The notes beneath the pieces are model-generated. The model ran no database searches. It saw only the letters and a list, made by a program, of their open reading frames with translations, and had not been told where the DNA came from. A stretch of DNA of 64,000 nt from an uncultured Bacteroidales bacterium (GTDB lineage: Bacteria > Bacteroidota > Bacteroidia > Bacteroidales > UBA932). A program made the translations under genes and the position numbers. Location of the stretch: NCBI GenBank assembly GCA_900316525.1, contig ONDF01000017.1, positions 1 to 64,000 of the forward strand. Reading direction: 5' to 3'. Below are positions 52,376 to 64,000 of the stretch, piece by piece; within the stretch, counting starts at the first letter, position 1, and each line of letters starts with the position of its first letter.

Positions 52376-52564
52376 ATGAGAAAGTTCATTAACTATCTTA
52401 AGGAATCCTGGGTGGAGCTCACCAAGAAGGTGACGTGGCCGACCTGGACGAAGCTGCAGAACTCTGCGGTGCTGGTCCTCGTCTCTACGTTCATCCTCGC
52501 CGTGGTCGTCTTCGCGATGGATTTCGCTTTCCAGAAGCTGATGGAGTTTATTTACGCATTGTAA
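52376..52564 (+). CDS. secE: preprotein translocase subunit SecE
   Basis: 62 residues, the short single-TM form of most bacteria. An amphipathic N-terminal helix 'INYLKESWVELTKKVTWPTW' is the SecE signature, followed by one TM segment (SAVLVLVSTFILAVVVFAMD). It clamps SecY in the inner-membrane export channel. nusG follows after 14 bp, the conserved pair. Confidence 0.97.
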   Translation: MRKFINYLKESWVELTKKVTWPTWTKLQNSAVLVLVSTFILAVVVFAMDFAFQKLMEFIYAL

Positions 52565-52578
52565 TTTGATTTTTGTCT

Positions 52579-53142
52579 ATGGCTGACAAGAAATGGTACG
52601 TTCTGCGTACCGCGGGAACAAAAGAGAAGAAGGCCGCCGAATATCTCGTCAAGGAAATCGAAAGACACGCTGATCTGCAATCCGTTGTGGACCAGGTGCT
52701 CGTTCCTGTCAAGAAGGAGATCGTCACGAAGAATGGCAAGCGCAAAGAAGTCGAGAGACTCCTTTTCCCGGGCTACGTGCTGATCCACGCGGAACTCAAC
52801 CCTGATCTCGAATATGTCATCCGCAACGGCATCCCCGGCATGTCCGGGTTCCTGACCGAGAAGACCGGCAACGGCCAGTACGAGCGCATCCCCGTTCCCA
52901 TCCGGGACGAGGAGGCGGCCCGCATTCTCGGCGGTCAGGACGAGAACGCCGTGAGCGCAGCCGAGACGGAAGTCAACTTCACGGTCGGTGAATCCGTCAA
53001 GATTACGGACGGTCCCTTCAGCGGCTTCAGCGGAACTGTCGAAGAAATCATCGAAGACAGGAGCAAACTCAAGGTAGTGGTAGTGATCTTCGGGAGGAAG
53101 ACCCTCCTCGAACTCAGCTTTACTCAAGTAACGAAAGAATAG
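52579..53142 (+). CDS. nusG: transcription termination/antitermination factor NusG
   Basis: 187 residues from ATG 52579; a TTG at 52573 would add two. The NGN domain starts 'KKWYVLRTAGTKEKKAAEYL' with 'LLFPGYVLIHAELNPD' and 'GIPGMSGFLTE'; the C-terminal KOW domain has 'VGESVKITDGPFSGFSGTVE'. It links RNA polymerase to Rho or the ribosome. A short acidic insert (about 118-130, 'GGQDENAVSAAETEV') separates the domains. rplK follows after 9 bp. Confidence 0.97.
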   Translation: MADKKWYVLRTAGTKEKKAAEYLVKEIERHADLQSVVDQVLVPVKKEIVTKNGKRKEVERLLFPGYVLIHAELNPDLEYVIRNGIPGMSGFLTEKTGNGQYERIPVPIRDEEAARILGGQDENAVSAAETEVNFTVGESVKITDGPFSGFSGTVEEIIEDRSKLKVVVVIFGRKTLLELSFTQVTKE

Positions 53143-53151
53143 CATTTAATC

Positions 53152-53595
53152 ATGGCAAAAGAAGTAACTGGATTCATCAAGCTCCAGATCAAGGGCGGAG
53201 CTGCGAATCCTGCGCCGCCGGTAGGACCTGCTCTGGGTTCCAAGGGCCTGAACATCATGGACTTCTGCAAGCAGTTCAATGCTCGCACCCAGGATCAGGC
53301 CGGCAAGGTCCTCCCTGTCGTCATCACTGTCTACAGTGACAAGTCCTTCTCCTTCGAGGTCAAGCAGCCCCCGGTGGCTGTCTCGCTGAAGGAGGCCGCC
53401 AAGATCTCTTCGGGATCCGGCGAACCGAACCGCAAGAAGGTCGCGAGCGTGACCTGGGACCAGGTCAAGGAGATCGCCCAGTCCAAGATGCCCGACCTCA
53501 ACTGCTTCACCCTCCGCTCCGCGATGTCCATGGTGGCCGGTACGGCCCGCAGCATGGGTATCAAGGTGGAAGGCGAATTCCCCGAGAACCTTTAA
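53152..53595 (+). CDS. rplK: 50S ribosomal protein L11
   Basis: 147 residues. '[20 protein letters not shown]' and '[19 protein letters not shown]' are the N-terminal L11 signature; '[16 protein letters not shown]' is the end of the rRNA-binding domain. It forms the GTPase-associated centre stalk base with L10. It lies between nusG and rplA (15 bp apart). Confidence 0.99.
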   Translation: MAKEVTGFIKLQIKGGAANPAPPVGPALGSKGLNIMDFCKQFNARTQDQAGKVLPVVITVYSDKSFSFEVKQPPVAVSLKEAAKISSGSGEPNRKKVASVTWDQVKEIAQSKMPDLNCFTLRSAMSMVAGTARSMGIKVEGEFPENL

Positions 53596-53610
53596 TCCCA
53601 CGCACGAACC

Positions 53611-54309
53611 ATGAGCAAGTTGACCAAGAATCAGAAGACCGTTCTTGCCAAGTATGACAAGAGCAAGGTTTACAGCCTCCAGGAAGCGTGCGCGCTGCTG
53701 AAGGAAATCACCTATACCAAGTTCGATGCGTCCGTGGAAATCACCACCAACCTCGGTGTTGACCCCCGCAAGGCGAACCAGATGATCCGTGGCGTTGTCA
53801 CCCTTCCGAACGGAACCGGTAAGATCACCCGCGTGCTGGTCCTCTGCACCCCGGACAAGGAGAACGAGGCCAAGGAAGCCGGCGCCGACTATGTCGGTCT
53901 CGACGAATACATCACCAAGATCAAGGAAGGCTGGACCGATGTGGATGTCATCATCTGCACCCCGTCCGTGATGGCCAAGGTCGGTCAGATCGGCCGTATC
54001 CTCGGTCCCCGCGGTCTCATGCCGAACCCCAAGACCGGCACCGTGACCATGGAGGTCGGCAATGCCGTCAAGGAAGTCAAGGCTGGTAAGATCGACTTCA
54101 AGGTGGACAAGACCGGTATCATCCACGCCGCTATCGGCAAGGTCTCCTTCACCGCCGAGCAGATCGCCGAGAACGCCAAGACGTTCGTGGGCGCCGTGCT
54201 GAAGCTCAAGCCCCAGTCGCTCAAGGGCACCTATTTCAAGGGTGCGACCCTGTGCACGACCATGAGCCCGGCCGTCAAGTTGGATCCGAAGGCGTTCACC
54301 GCCGAATAA
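53611..54309 (+). CDS. rplA: 50S ribosomal protein L1
   Basis: 232 residues. '[20 protein letters not shown]' and '[15 protein letters not shown]' are the L1 signatures. It forms the mobile stalk at the E site and in many bacteria represses its own operon by binding the mRNA; no such leader is evident in the 15 bp before this gene, so any site would lie before rplK. Confidence 0.99.
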   Translation: MSKLTKNQKTVLAKYDKSKVYSLQEACALLKEITYTKFDASVEITTNLGVDPRKANQMIRGVVTLPNGTGKITRVLVLCTPDKENEAKEAGADYVGLDEYITKIKEGWTDVDVIICTPSVMAKVGQIGRILGPRGLMPNPKTGTVTMEVGNAVKEVKAGKIDFKVDKTGIIHAAIGKVSFTAEQIAENAKTFVGAVLKLKPQSLKGTYFKGATLCTTMSPAVKLDPKAFTAE

Positions 54310-54328
54310 TAGAAGGGAGGAAACGAAT

Positions 54329-54859
54329 ATGACCAAAGATCAGAAAGAGCAGGTGATTGCCGCTATCAAGGAAAACCTTGCCGCGTATCCCAACTTCTAC
54401 ATCACCGATATCGCCGGCCTCAACGCCGAAGATACTTCCAAACTCCGCCGCGACTGCTTCAACGAGGGCATCAAGCTGACCGTCGTCAAGAACACCCTGT
54501 TCCACAAGGTGATCAAGGACGCCCAGAACAGCGAGATGGACCAGCTGGTCCCTGCGCTCGAAGGCAACACCGCCATCATGTACTGCGAGGCTCCGGCCGT
54601 TCCCGCCAAGCTCATCAAGAAGTACAACAAGGCCGGTTCCGAGAAGCCCGCGCTCAAGGCCGCCTATGTCCAGGAGTGCGCCTTCGTCGGCGCCGACAAG
54701 CTGGAGGCCCTTATCAACATCAAGTCCCGTGAGGAACTCATCGGCAACATCGTCGCGATGCTCCAGTCCCCGATCCAGAACGTGGTTTCCGCGCTCCAGA
54801 ATGGTGGCGGCCAGCTCATCGCCGGCCTGGTGAAGACCCTCGAAGAAAAAGAAAACTAA
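54329..54859 (+). CDS. rplJ: 50S ribosomal protein L10
   Basis: 176 residues. N-terminal 'TKDQKEQVIAAIKENLAAYP' with 'FYITDIAGLNAEDTSKLRRD', then the C-terminal helix that carries L7/L12 dimers ('LISALQNGGGQ'-like, here 'VVSALQNGGGQLIAGLVKTL'). It is unusual in this window for having a strong SD-like GGGAGGAAA 8-9 bp before the ATG. The 19-bp gap from rplA leaves no room for a classical L10 leader hairpin. Confidence 0.99.
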   Translation: MTKDQKEQVIAAIKENLAAYPNFYITDIAGLNAEDTSKLRRDCFNEGIKLTVVKNTLFHKVIKDAQNSEMDQLVPALEGNTAIMYCEAPAVPAKLIKKYNKAGSEKPALKAAYVQECAFVGADKLEALINIKSREELIGNIVAMLQSPIQNVVSALQNGGGQLIAGLVKTLEEKEN

Positions 54860-54889
54860 TCAATAACAAACAATCAAATAATTACAACT

Positions 54890-55267
54890 ATGGCAGATGT
54901 TAAAGTTCTCGCAGAAGAGTTGGTTAACCTTACTGTGAAAGATGTCCAGGAACTCGCTAAGATCCTGAAGGAAGAGTACGGTATCGAGCCCGCCGCCGCC
55001 GCTGTGGCAGTCGCCGCTCCCGCCGCCGCCGCCGAGGCTGCCGCCCCGGCCGAGCAGACTGAGTTCGACGTGATGCTCACCAGCGCTGGCCAGGCCAAGC
55101 TGCAGGTGATCAAGGCCGTCAAGGAGAACGCCGGTCTTGGCCTCAAGGAGGCTAAGGAACTGGTCGACAAGGCTCCTGTCGCCGTCAAGGAGAAAGTTTC
55201 CAAGGCCGAGGCCGAGGCTCTCAAGGCCGCGCTCGAGGAAGCTGGCGCCGAGGTTGAGATTAAGTAA
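54890..55267 (+). CDS. rplL: 50S ribosomal protein L7/L12
   Basis: 125 residues. An N-terminal dimerisation helix, an Ala/Pro-rich hinge (about 36-52) and the C-terminal factor-binding domain with '[20 protein letters not shown]' and 'ELVDKAP'. It recruits translation GTPases. A 30-bp AT-rich gap separates it from rplJ, and an attenuator-like hairpin follows before rpoB. Confidence 0.99.
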   Translation: MADVKVLAEELVNLTVKDVQELAKILKEEYGIEPAAAAVAVAAPAAAAEAAAPAEQTEFDVMLTSAGQAKLQVIKAVKENAGLGLKEAKELVDKAPVAVKEKVSKAEAEALKAALEEAGAEVEIK

Positions 55268-55298
55268 CTCCCGCCCGCTTCCCGTAAGGGAAAGAATC

Positions 55299-55329
55299 AG
55301 GTTTAGAGCCCTCAGTAGGCTCTAAACCT
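55299..55329 (+). terminator. attenuator hairpin between rplL and rpoB
   Basis: AGGTTTAGAGCC (55299-55310) with GGCTCTAAACCT (55318-55329), perfect 12 bp, loop CTCAGTA, then TTTTTT. Partial termination here would set the ribosomal-protein to polymerase ratio, as known at this point in other bacteria. Confidence 0.85.
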
Positions 55330-55372
55330 TTTTTCCGTCTTAATTTTTTCTCCCAAAGCGAAGGAAGCACAA

Positions 55373-60312
<4,940 letters not shown>

Positions 60313-60352
60313 TTCCGCCCGTTCGGTCATCGTCGTCGGTCCGGAACTCAAC

Positions 60353-63300
60353 ATGCACGAGTGCGGTCTGCCGAAGTTCATGGCGGCCGAGCTGTACAAG
60401 CCGTTCGTGATCCGCAAGCTCATCGAGCGCGGCATCGTGAAGACCGTCAAGAGCGCGAAGAAGATCGTCGACCGCCGCGACCCGGTGATCTGGGACATCC
60501 TCGAGAACGTGATGAAGGGCCACCCGGTCCTCCTGAACCGCGCTCCGACCCTGCACCGCCTGGGTATCCAGGCCTTCCAGCCGCGGATGATCGAAGGAAA
60601 GGCCATCCAGCTGCACCCGCTCGCCTGTACGGCGTTCAACGCCGACTTCGACGGTGACCAGATGGCTGTCCACCTCCCGCTGGGCAACGCCGCCATCATG
60701 GAGGCCCACCTCCTGATGCTCGGTTCCCACAACATCCTGAACCCGGCCAACGGCTCCCCGATCACGGTTCCGTCCCAGGACATGGTCCTCGGTCTGTACT
60801 ACATCACCAAGGAGCGTCCCGGCGCCAAGGGTTCCGGCCTGAAGTTCTACGGCCCGGAGGATGTCATCATCGCCTATGACGGCCAGAAGATCGACATGCA
60901 CGCCCCCATCGAGGTGCGCCTCCCGGTCGACAAGCAGGACGCTTCCAAGGGTACGCACATGGTGAAGACCACTGCCGGCCGCATCATCGTGAACCAGTAC
61001 GTCCCGGACGAGGTCCCGTACGTGAACGAGCTCCTGGGCAAGAAGGCCCTCCGCAGCGTCATCACGACGGTCATCAAGTCCACGGGCGTCACCCGTACCG
61101 CCCAGTTCCTGGACGACATCAAGAACCTCGGTTACTACCAGGCCTTCCGCGCCGGCATCTCCTTCAACCTGGGCGACGTCCTCGTCCCGGAGGAGAAGTA
61201 TGGCCTCATCGAGAAGGGCTACAAGGATGTCGAGGGCATCAAGATGAACTACGCCATGGGCTTCATCACCAACAACGAGCGTTACAACAAGGTGATCGAC
61301 CTCTGGACGGTGATCGACAACAAGCTCACGGCCATCGTCCGCGAGCAGATCTCCGCCGACCAGCAGGGCTTCAACCCCGTGTACATGATGCTCGACTCCG
61401 GCGCCCGTGGTTCCGTCCAGCAGATCAAGCAGCTCTGCGGCATGCGCGGCCTGATGGCCAAGCCGCAGAAGTCCGGCGCCTCCGGCGCGGAGATCATCGA
61501 GAACCCGATCGTGTCCAACCTGAAGGAAGGCATGACGGTGCTCGAATACTTCATCTCCACGCACGGCGCCCGTAAGGGTCTGGCCGATACCGCCCTGAAG
61601 ACGGCGGATGCCGGTTACCTGACCCGCCGCCTGGTGGACGTCTCCCACGACGTCATCATCACCGAGGAAGACTGCGGCACGCTCCGCGGCCTGATCGCCA
61701 CCGCGATCAAGAACAAGGACGAGGTCGTCGAGTCCCTCGGCGAAAGAATCCTCGGCCGCACGTCCGTCCATGACATCCACAACCCGCTCACCGGCGAACT
61801 CATCATCGCCGCCGGCGAGGAGATCCGCGAGGACACCGCCGCCCTCATCGACACCCTCCCGATCGAGCAGGTCGAGATCCGTTCCGTCCTCACCTGCGAG
61901 TCCCGCAAGGGCGTCTGCGCGAAGTGCTACGGACGTAACCTGGCCACTTCCCGCATGGTCGAGAAGGGCGAGGTCGTCGGTGTCATCGCCGCGCAGTCCA
62001 TCGGTGAGCCGGGTACCCAGCTGACCCTCCGTACCTTCCACGTCGGTGGTACGGCTTCCGGTTCCGTGGTGGACAACACCATCGAATCCAAGTACGAGGG
62101 CAAGCTCGTGTTCACGGAGCTCCGCACCGTCGAGGGCGTGGACGAGCAGGGTACGGCGAAGACCATCGTCGTGAGCCGGATGACCGAACTCCGCATCGTG
62201 GACGAGAACACCGGCATGACCTACTCGCATTACGACATCCCGTACGGCTCCACGCTGTACTTCAAGGATGGCGACACCGTCAAGAAGGGCGACCTCATCT
62301 GCGAATGGGATGCCTACAACGCCACCACGATCGTGGAAAGCGCCGGTACCATCCGCTTCGAGAACATGGCCGAAGGCGTCACCTACCGCGAGGAGAACGC
62401 CGACGAATACTCCAACAACACCGACAAGGTCATCATTGAAGGCCGTGACAAGACCAAGAGCCCGGCCCTCCTGATCGTCGACGAGAATGGTGTGACCCTC
62501 CGCCAGTACAACCTGCCGGTCGGCGCCCACATCATGAAGAACGACGGCGACGCCGTGAAGGTGGGCGACGTGATCATCAAGATCCCGCGCGCCATCGGCA
62601 AGGCGAGCGACATCACGGGCGGTCTCCCGCGCGTGACCGAGCTCTTCGAGGCCCGCAACCCGTCGAACCCCGCCATCATCTCCGAGATCAACGGCGAAGT
62701 CCTGATGGGCAAGGTCAAGCGCGGCAAGCGCGACATCATCGTCCGGAACCGTTCCGGCGTGGAGAAGCACTACGAAGTCCCGATGACCAAGCAGATCCTC
62801 GTCCAGGAGAACGACTATGTCCGTGCGGGCACCCGCCTCTCCGACGGCGGCATCTCCCCGACCGACATCCTCAACATCCTCGGTCCGGTGAAGGCCCAGG
62901 AGTACATCGTCAACGAGATCCAGGCCGTGTATCGTCTGCAGGGCGTGAAGATCAACGACAAGCACTTCGAGATCATCGTTCGCCAGATGATGCGCAAGGT
63001 CCAGATCGGCGACCCGGGCGACACCGAGTACCTCCCGGAGGAACTCGTGGACAAGTGGGAGTTCATGGACGCCAACGACGCCATCTTCGGCAAGTACTAC
63101 GTCCTGGATCCGGGCGACAGCGTCCGGTTCGAGGAAGGTGACATCATCGGCGCCCGCGAGATGCGCGGCGAGAACGCCTCGCTCGAGCGTCAGGGCATGA
63201 AGCTGATGGTGGTGCGCGAAGCCAAGCCGGCGACGGCGTCCCAGATTCTCCAGGGTATCACCCGCGCGGCCCTCAAGACCGGCAGCTTCATCTCCGCCGC

Positions 63301-63487
63301 CTCCTTCCAGGAGACCACGAAGGTGCTCAGCGAAGCCGCGATCCGGGCCCGTGTGGACCACCTCGAGGGTCTGAAGGAGAACGTCATCTGCGGTCACCTC
63401 ATCCCGGCCGGTACCGGTCTTGCGGACTACCAGGACATCGTCGTGGGCTCCAAGACCGACTACGTCGCCGCGATGAACGAGCTGTAG
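60353..63487 (+). CDS. rpoC: RNA polymerase beta' subunit, C-terminal part (frame broken)
   Basis: 1044 residues from the first ATG; the homologous frame is open from 60275 and matches RpoC from [14 protein letters not shown] at 60287 onward. It holds the catalytic '[19 protein letters not shown]', the trigger loop region, the second zinc site ('CGTLRGL' ... '[15 protein letters not shown]') and '[20 protein letters not shown]'. It ends '[10 protein letters not shown]'. No start codon or promoter suited to separate expression is visible at the break; the split is unlike the rpoC1/rpoC2 split of cyanobacteria in being made by a fresh duplication. Confidence 0.95.
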   Translation: MHECGLPKFMAAELYKPFVIRKLIERGIVKTVKSAKKIVDRRDPVIWDILENVMKGHPVLLNRAPTLHRLGIQAFQPRMIEGKAIQLHPLACTAFNADFDGDQMAVHLPLGNAAIMEAHLLMLGSHNILNPANGSPITVPSQDMVLGLYYITKERPGAKGSGLKFYGPEDVIIAYDGQKIDMHAPIEVRLPVDKQDASKGTHMVKTTAGRIIVNQYVPDEVPYVNELLGKKALRSVITTVIKSTGVTRTAQFLDDIKNLGYYQAFRAGISFNLGDVLVPEEKYGLIEKGYKDVEGIKMNYAMGFITNNERYNKVIDLWTVIDNKLTAIVREQISADQQGFNPVYMMLDSGARGSVQQIKQLCGMRGLMAKPQKSGASGAEIIENPIVSNLKEGMTVLEYFISTHGARKGLADTALKTADAGYLTRRLVDVSHDVIITEEDCGTLRGLIATAIKNKDEVVESLGERILGRTSVHDIHNPLTGELIIAAGEEIREDTAALIDTLPIEQVEIRSVLTCESRKGVCAKCYGRNLATSRMVEKGEVVGVIAAQSIGEPGTQLTLRTFHVGGTASGSVVDNTIESKYEGKLVFTELRTVEGVDEQGTAKTIVVSRMTELRIVDENTGMTYSHYDIPYGSTLYFKDGDTVKKGDLICEWDAYNATTIVESAGTIRFENMAEGVTYREENADEYSNNTDKVIIEGRDKTKSPALLIVDENGVTLRQYNLPVGAHIMKNDGDAVKVGDVIIKIPRAIGKASDITGGLPRVTELFEARNPSNPAIISEINGEVLMGKVKRGKRDIIVRNRSGVEKHYEVPMTKQILVQENDYVRAGTRLSDGGISPTDILNILGPVKAQEYIVNEIQAVYRLQGVKINDKHFEIIVRQMMRKVQIGDPGDTEYLPEELVDKWEFMDANDAIFGKYYVLDPGDSVRFEEGDIIGAREMRGENASLERQGMKLMVVREAKPATASQILQGITRAALKTGSFISAASFQETTKVLSEAAIRARVDHLEGLKENVICGHLIPAGTGLADYQDIVVGSKTDYVAAMNEL

Positions 63488-63510
63488 CCGTTCTCAAAAA
63501 ACACAATCCG

Positions 63511-63538
63511 AAGCCGGCCATTTCAGTATGGCCGGCTT
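63511..63538 (+). terminator. intrinsic terminator of the rpoBC transcript
   Basis: AAGCCGGCCA (63511-63520) with TGGCCGGCTT (63529-63538), loop TTTCAGTA, then TTTTGT. Confidence 0.85.
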
Positions 63539-63544
63539 TTTGTA

Positions 63545-63552
63545 TATCTTTG
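63545..63552 (+). promoter_or_regulatory. -7 box for the last lipoprotein gene
   Basis: TATCTTTG, 15 bp before the ATG at 63568. Confidence 0.7.
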
Positions 63553-63567
63553 TAGAAAACTCCAGAA

Positions 63568-64000
63568 ATGATGAAGAACGTGATCAAAACCTTCGCCCTG
63601 GCGGCGATAGCCGCCCTGGCGCTCACCGGCTGCATCAAGCACGAGCCCTACGGTCATCGTCCGTATCCGGACGACGGCGGCGGCAACGGCGGACATGGCG
63701 GCGGTGGTGGAAACAACCAGGAGCAGCTCATCGTGCGGGAGCACGCTGAGTGGGCCATCCAGTATGTCGGCCGTGAAGATTACGTGAACGAATACGCGGA
63801 AGTCGAGCGGGTCGAGCGTTTCAGCCACAAGTATAGCGGAACCGGCTATTTCATCATCCGGATCGTCCGTCCGGAGGATTTCAAGAACGCGTACAACAGC
63901 GATGCGGCCGGGTTCTTCACCTATGAGGCGGAGAGCCTGCTGACCGACGCCAAGAACGACGGCGTGAACTTCTGGCAGTACACCGACGAGGTGTTCGACG
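63568..64000 (+). CDS. hypothetical lipoprotein (partial, runs off right edge)
   Basis: 144 residues visible, no stop before the window end. Start Met-Met (63568 or 63571). Lipoprotein signal 'FALAAIAALALTGC-IKHEP'. A Gly/Asn/His-rich linker ('DDGGGNGGHGGGGGNNQEQ') follows, then a soluble domain ('WAIQYVGREDYVNEYAEVER', 'YSGTGYFIIRIVRPEDF') that I do not recognise. Probably exposed at the outer membrane. It has its own promoter after the rpoBC terminator. Confidence 0.85.
   Translation, partial: MMKNVIKTFALAAIAALALTGCIKHEPYGHRPYPDDGGGNGGHGGGGGNNQEQLIVREHAEWAIQYVGREDYVNEYAEVERVERFSHKYSGTGYFIIRIVRPEDFKNAYNSDAAGFFTYEAESLLTDAKNDGVNFWQYTDEVFD

Overview
The window looks like a chromosomal contig from a GC-rich member of the Bacteroidales. 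Supporting signs seen in the sequence: many genes are preceded by the Bacteroidetes -7 box (TAnnTTTG) instead of a Shine-Dalgarno site; there is a NUDIX-regulated xylose operon in the order regulator-xylB-xylA-xylE; there is a surface lipoprotein with BACON-like domains; and the tRNA-tuf-tRNA-secE-nusG-rpl-rpoBC block has the usual Bacteroidetes order. Genus cannot be resolved by reading alone.

Region 1 (1-9.95 kb) is accessory DNA with visibly lower GC than the rest. From 5.8 kb leftwards lies part of an integrative element, all main genes on the minus strand: tyrosine integrase, a two-TM protein starting 2 bp after the integrase stop, a run of hairpins, a small orphan gene, a predicted PD-(D/E)XK (MmcB-like) nuclease, an AAA+ ATPase 4 bp downstream of it, an excisionase-like helix-turn-helix protein, and a DnaB-N-like protein running off the left edge. 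A candidate antisense sRNA lies in the leader of the last gene. The nuclease/ATPase pair is the best candidate here for an undescribed (perhaps defence) system. From 5.86 to 9.95 kb come hairpins and short repeats, an IS3-family element with a -1 frameshift signal, remnants that resemble IS21-type ends, and a Fic AMP-transferase gene bracketed by two nested pairs of direct repeats, the inner pair also looking like operators.

Region 2 (10-37.5 kb) is ordinary chromosome: exported hydrolases (DUF2271 lipoprotein, HSL-type esterase, patatin/beta-barrel protein, DUF4886 SGNH hydrolase, serpin, carboxylesterase, C69 dipeptidase), a YqhD-type alcohol dehydrogenase, a DUF5009-type acyltransferase, the xylose operon, tRNA-Pro, an inositol-phosphatase-like gene, DNA polymerase IV, an SDR epimerase, two adjacent GH13 lipoproteins (maltodextrin breakdown) and a TGS-nucleoside kinase.

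Region 3 (37.6-50.5 kb) holds a 1682-residue repeat lipoprotein (11 BIG2 domains, BACON-like domains, C-terminal FISUMP-like domain), uvrA with a degenerate first zinc finger, two tandem MFS transporters and dxs.

Region 4 (50.5-64 kb) is the core information-processing cluster: four tRNAs (Thr, Tyr, Gly, Thr), tuf, tRNA-Trp, secE, nusG, rplK, rplA, rplJ, rplL, rpoB and rpoC, then a partial lipoprotein. rpoC is interrupted by an exact 26-bp tandem duplication that shifts the frame; since the gene is essential this is most likely an assembly error and needs checking in reads.
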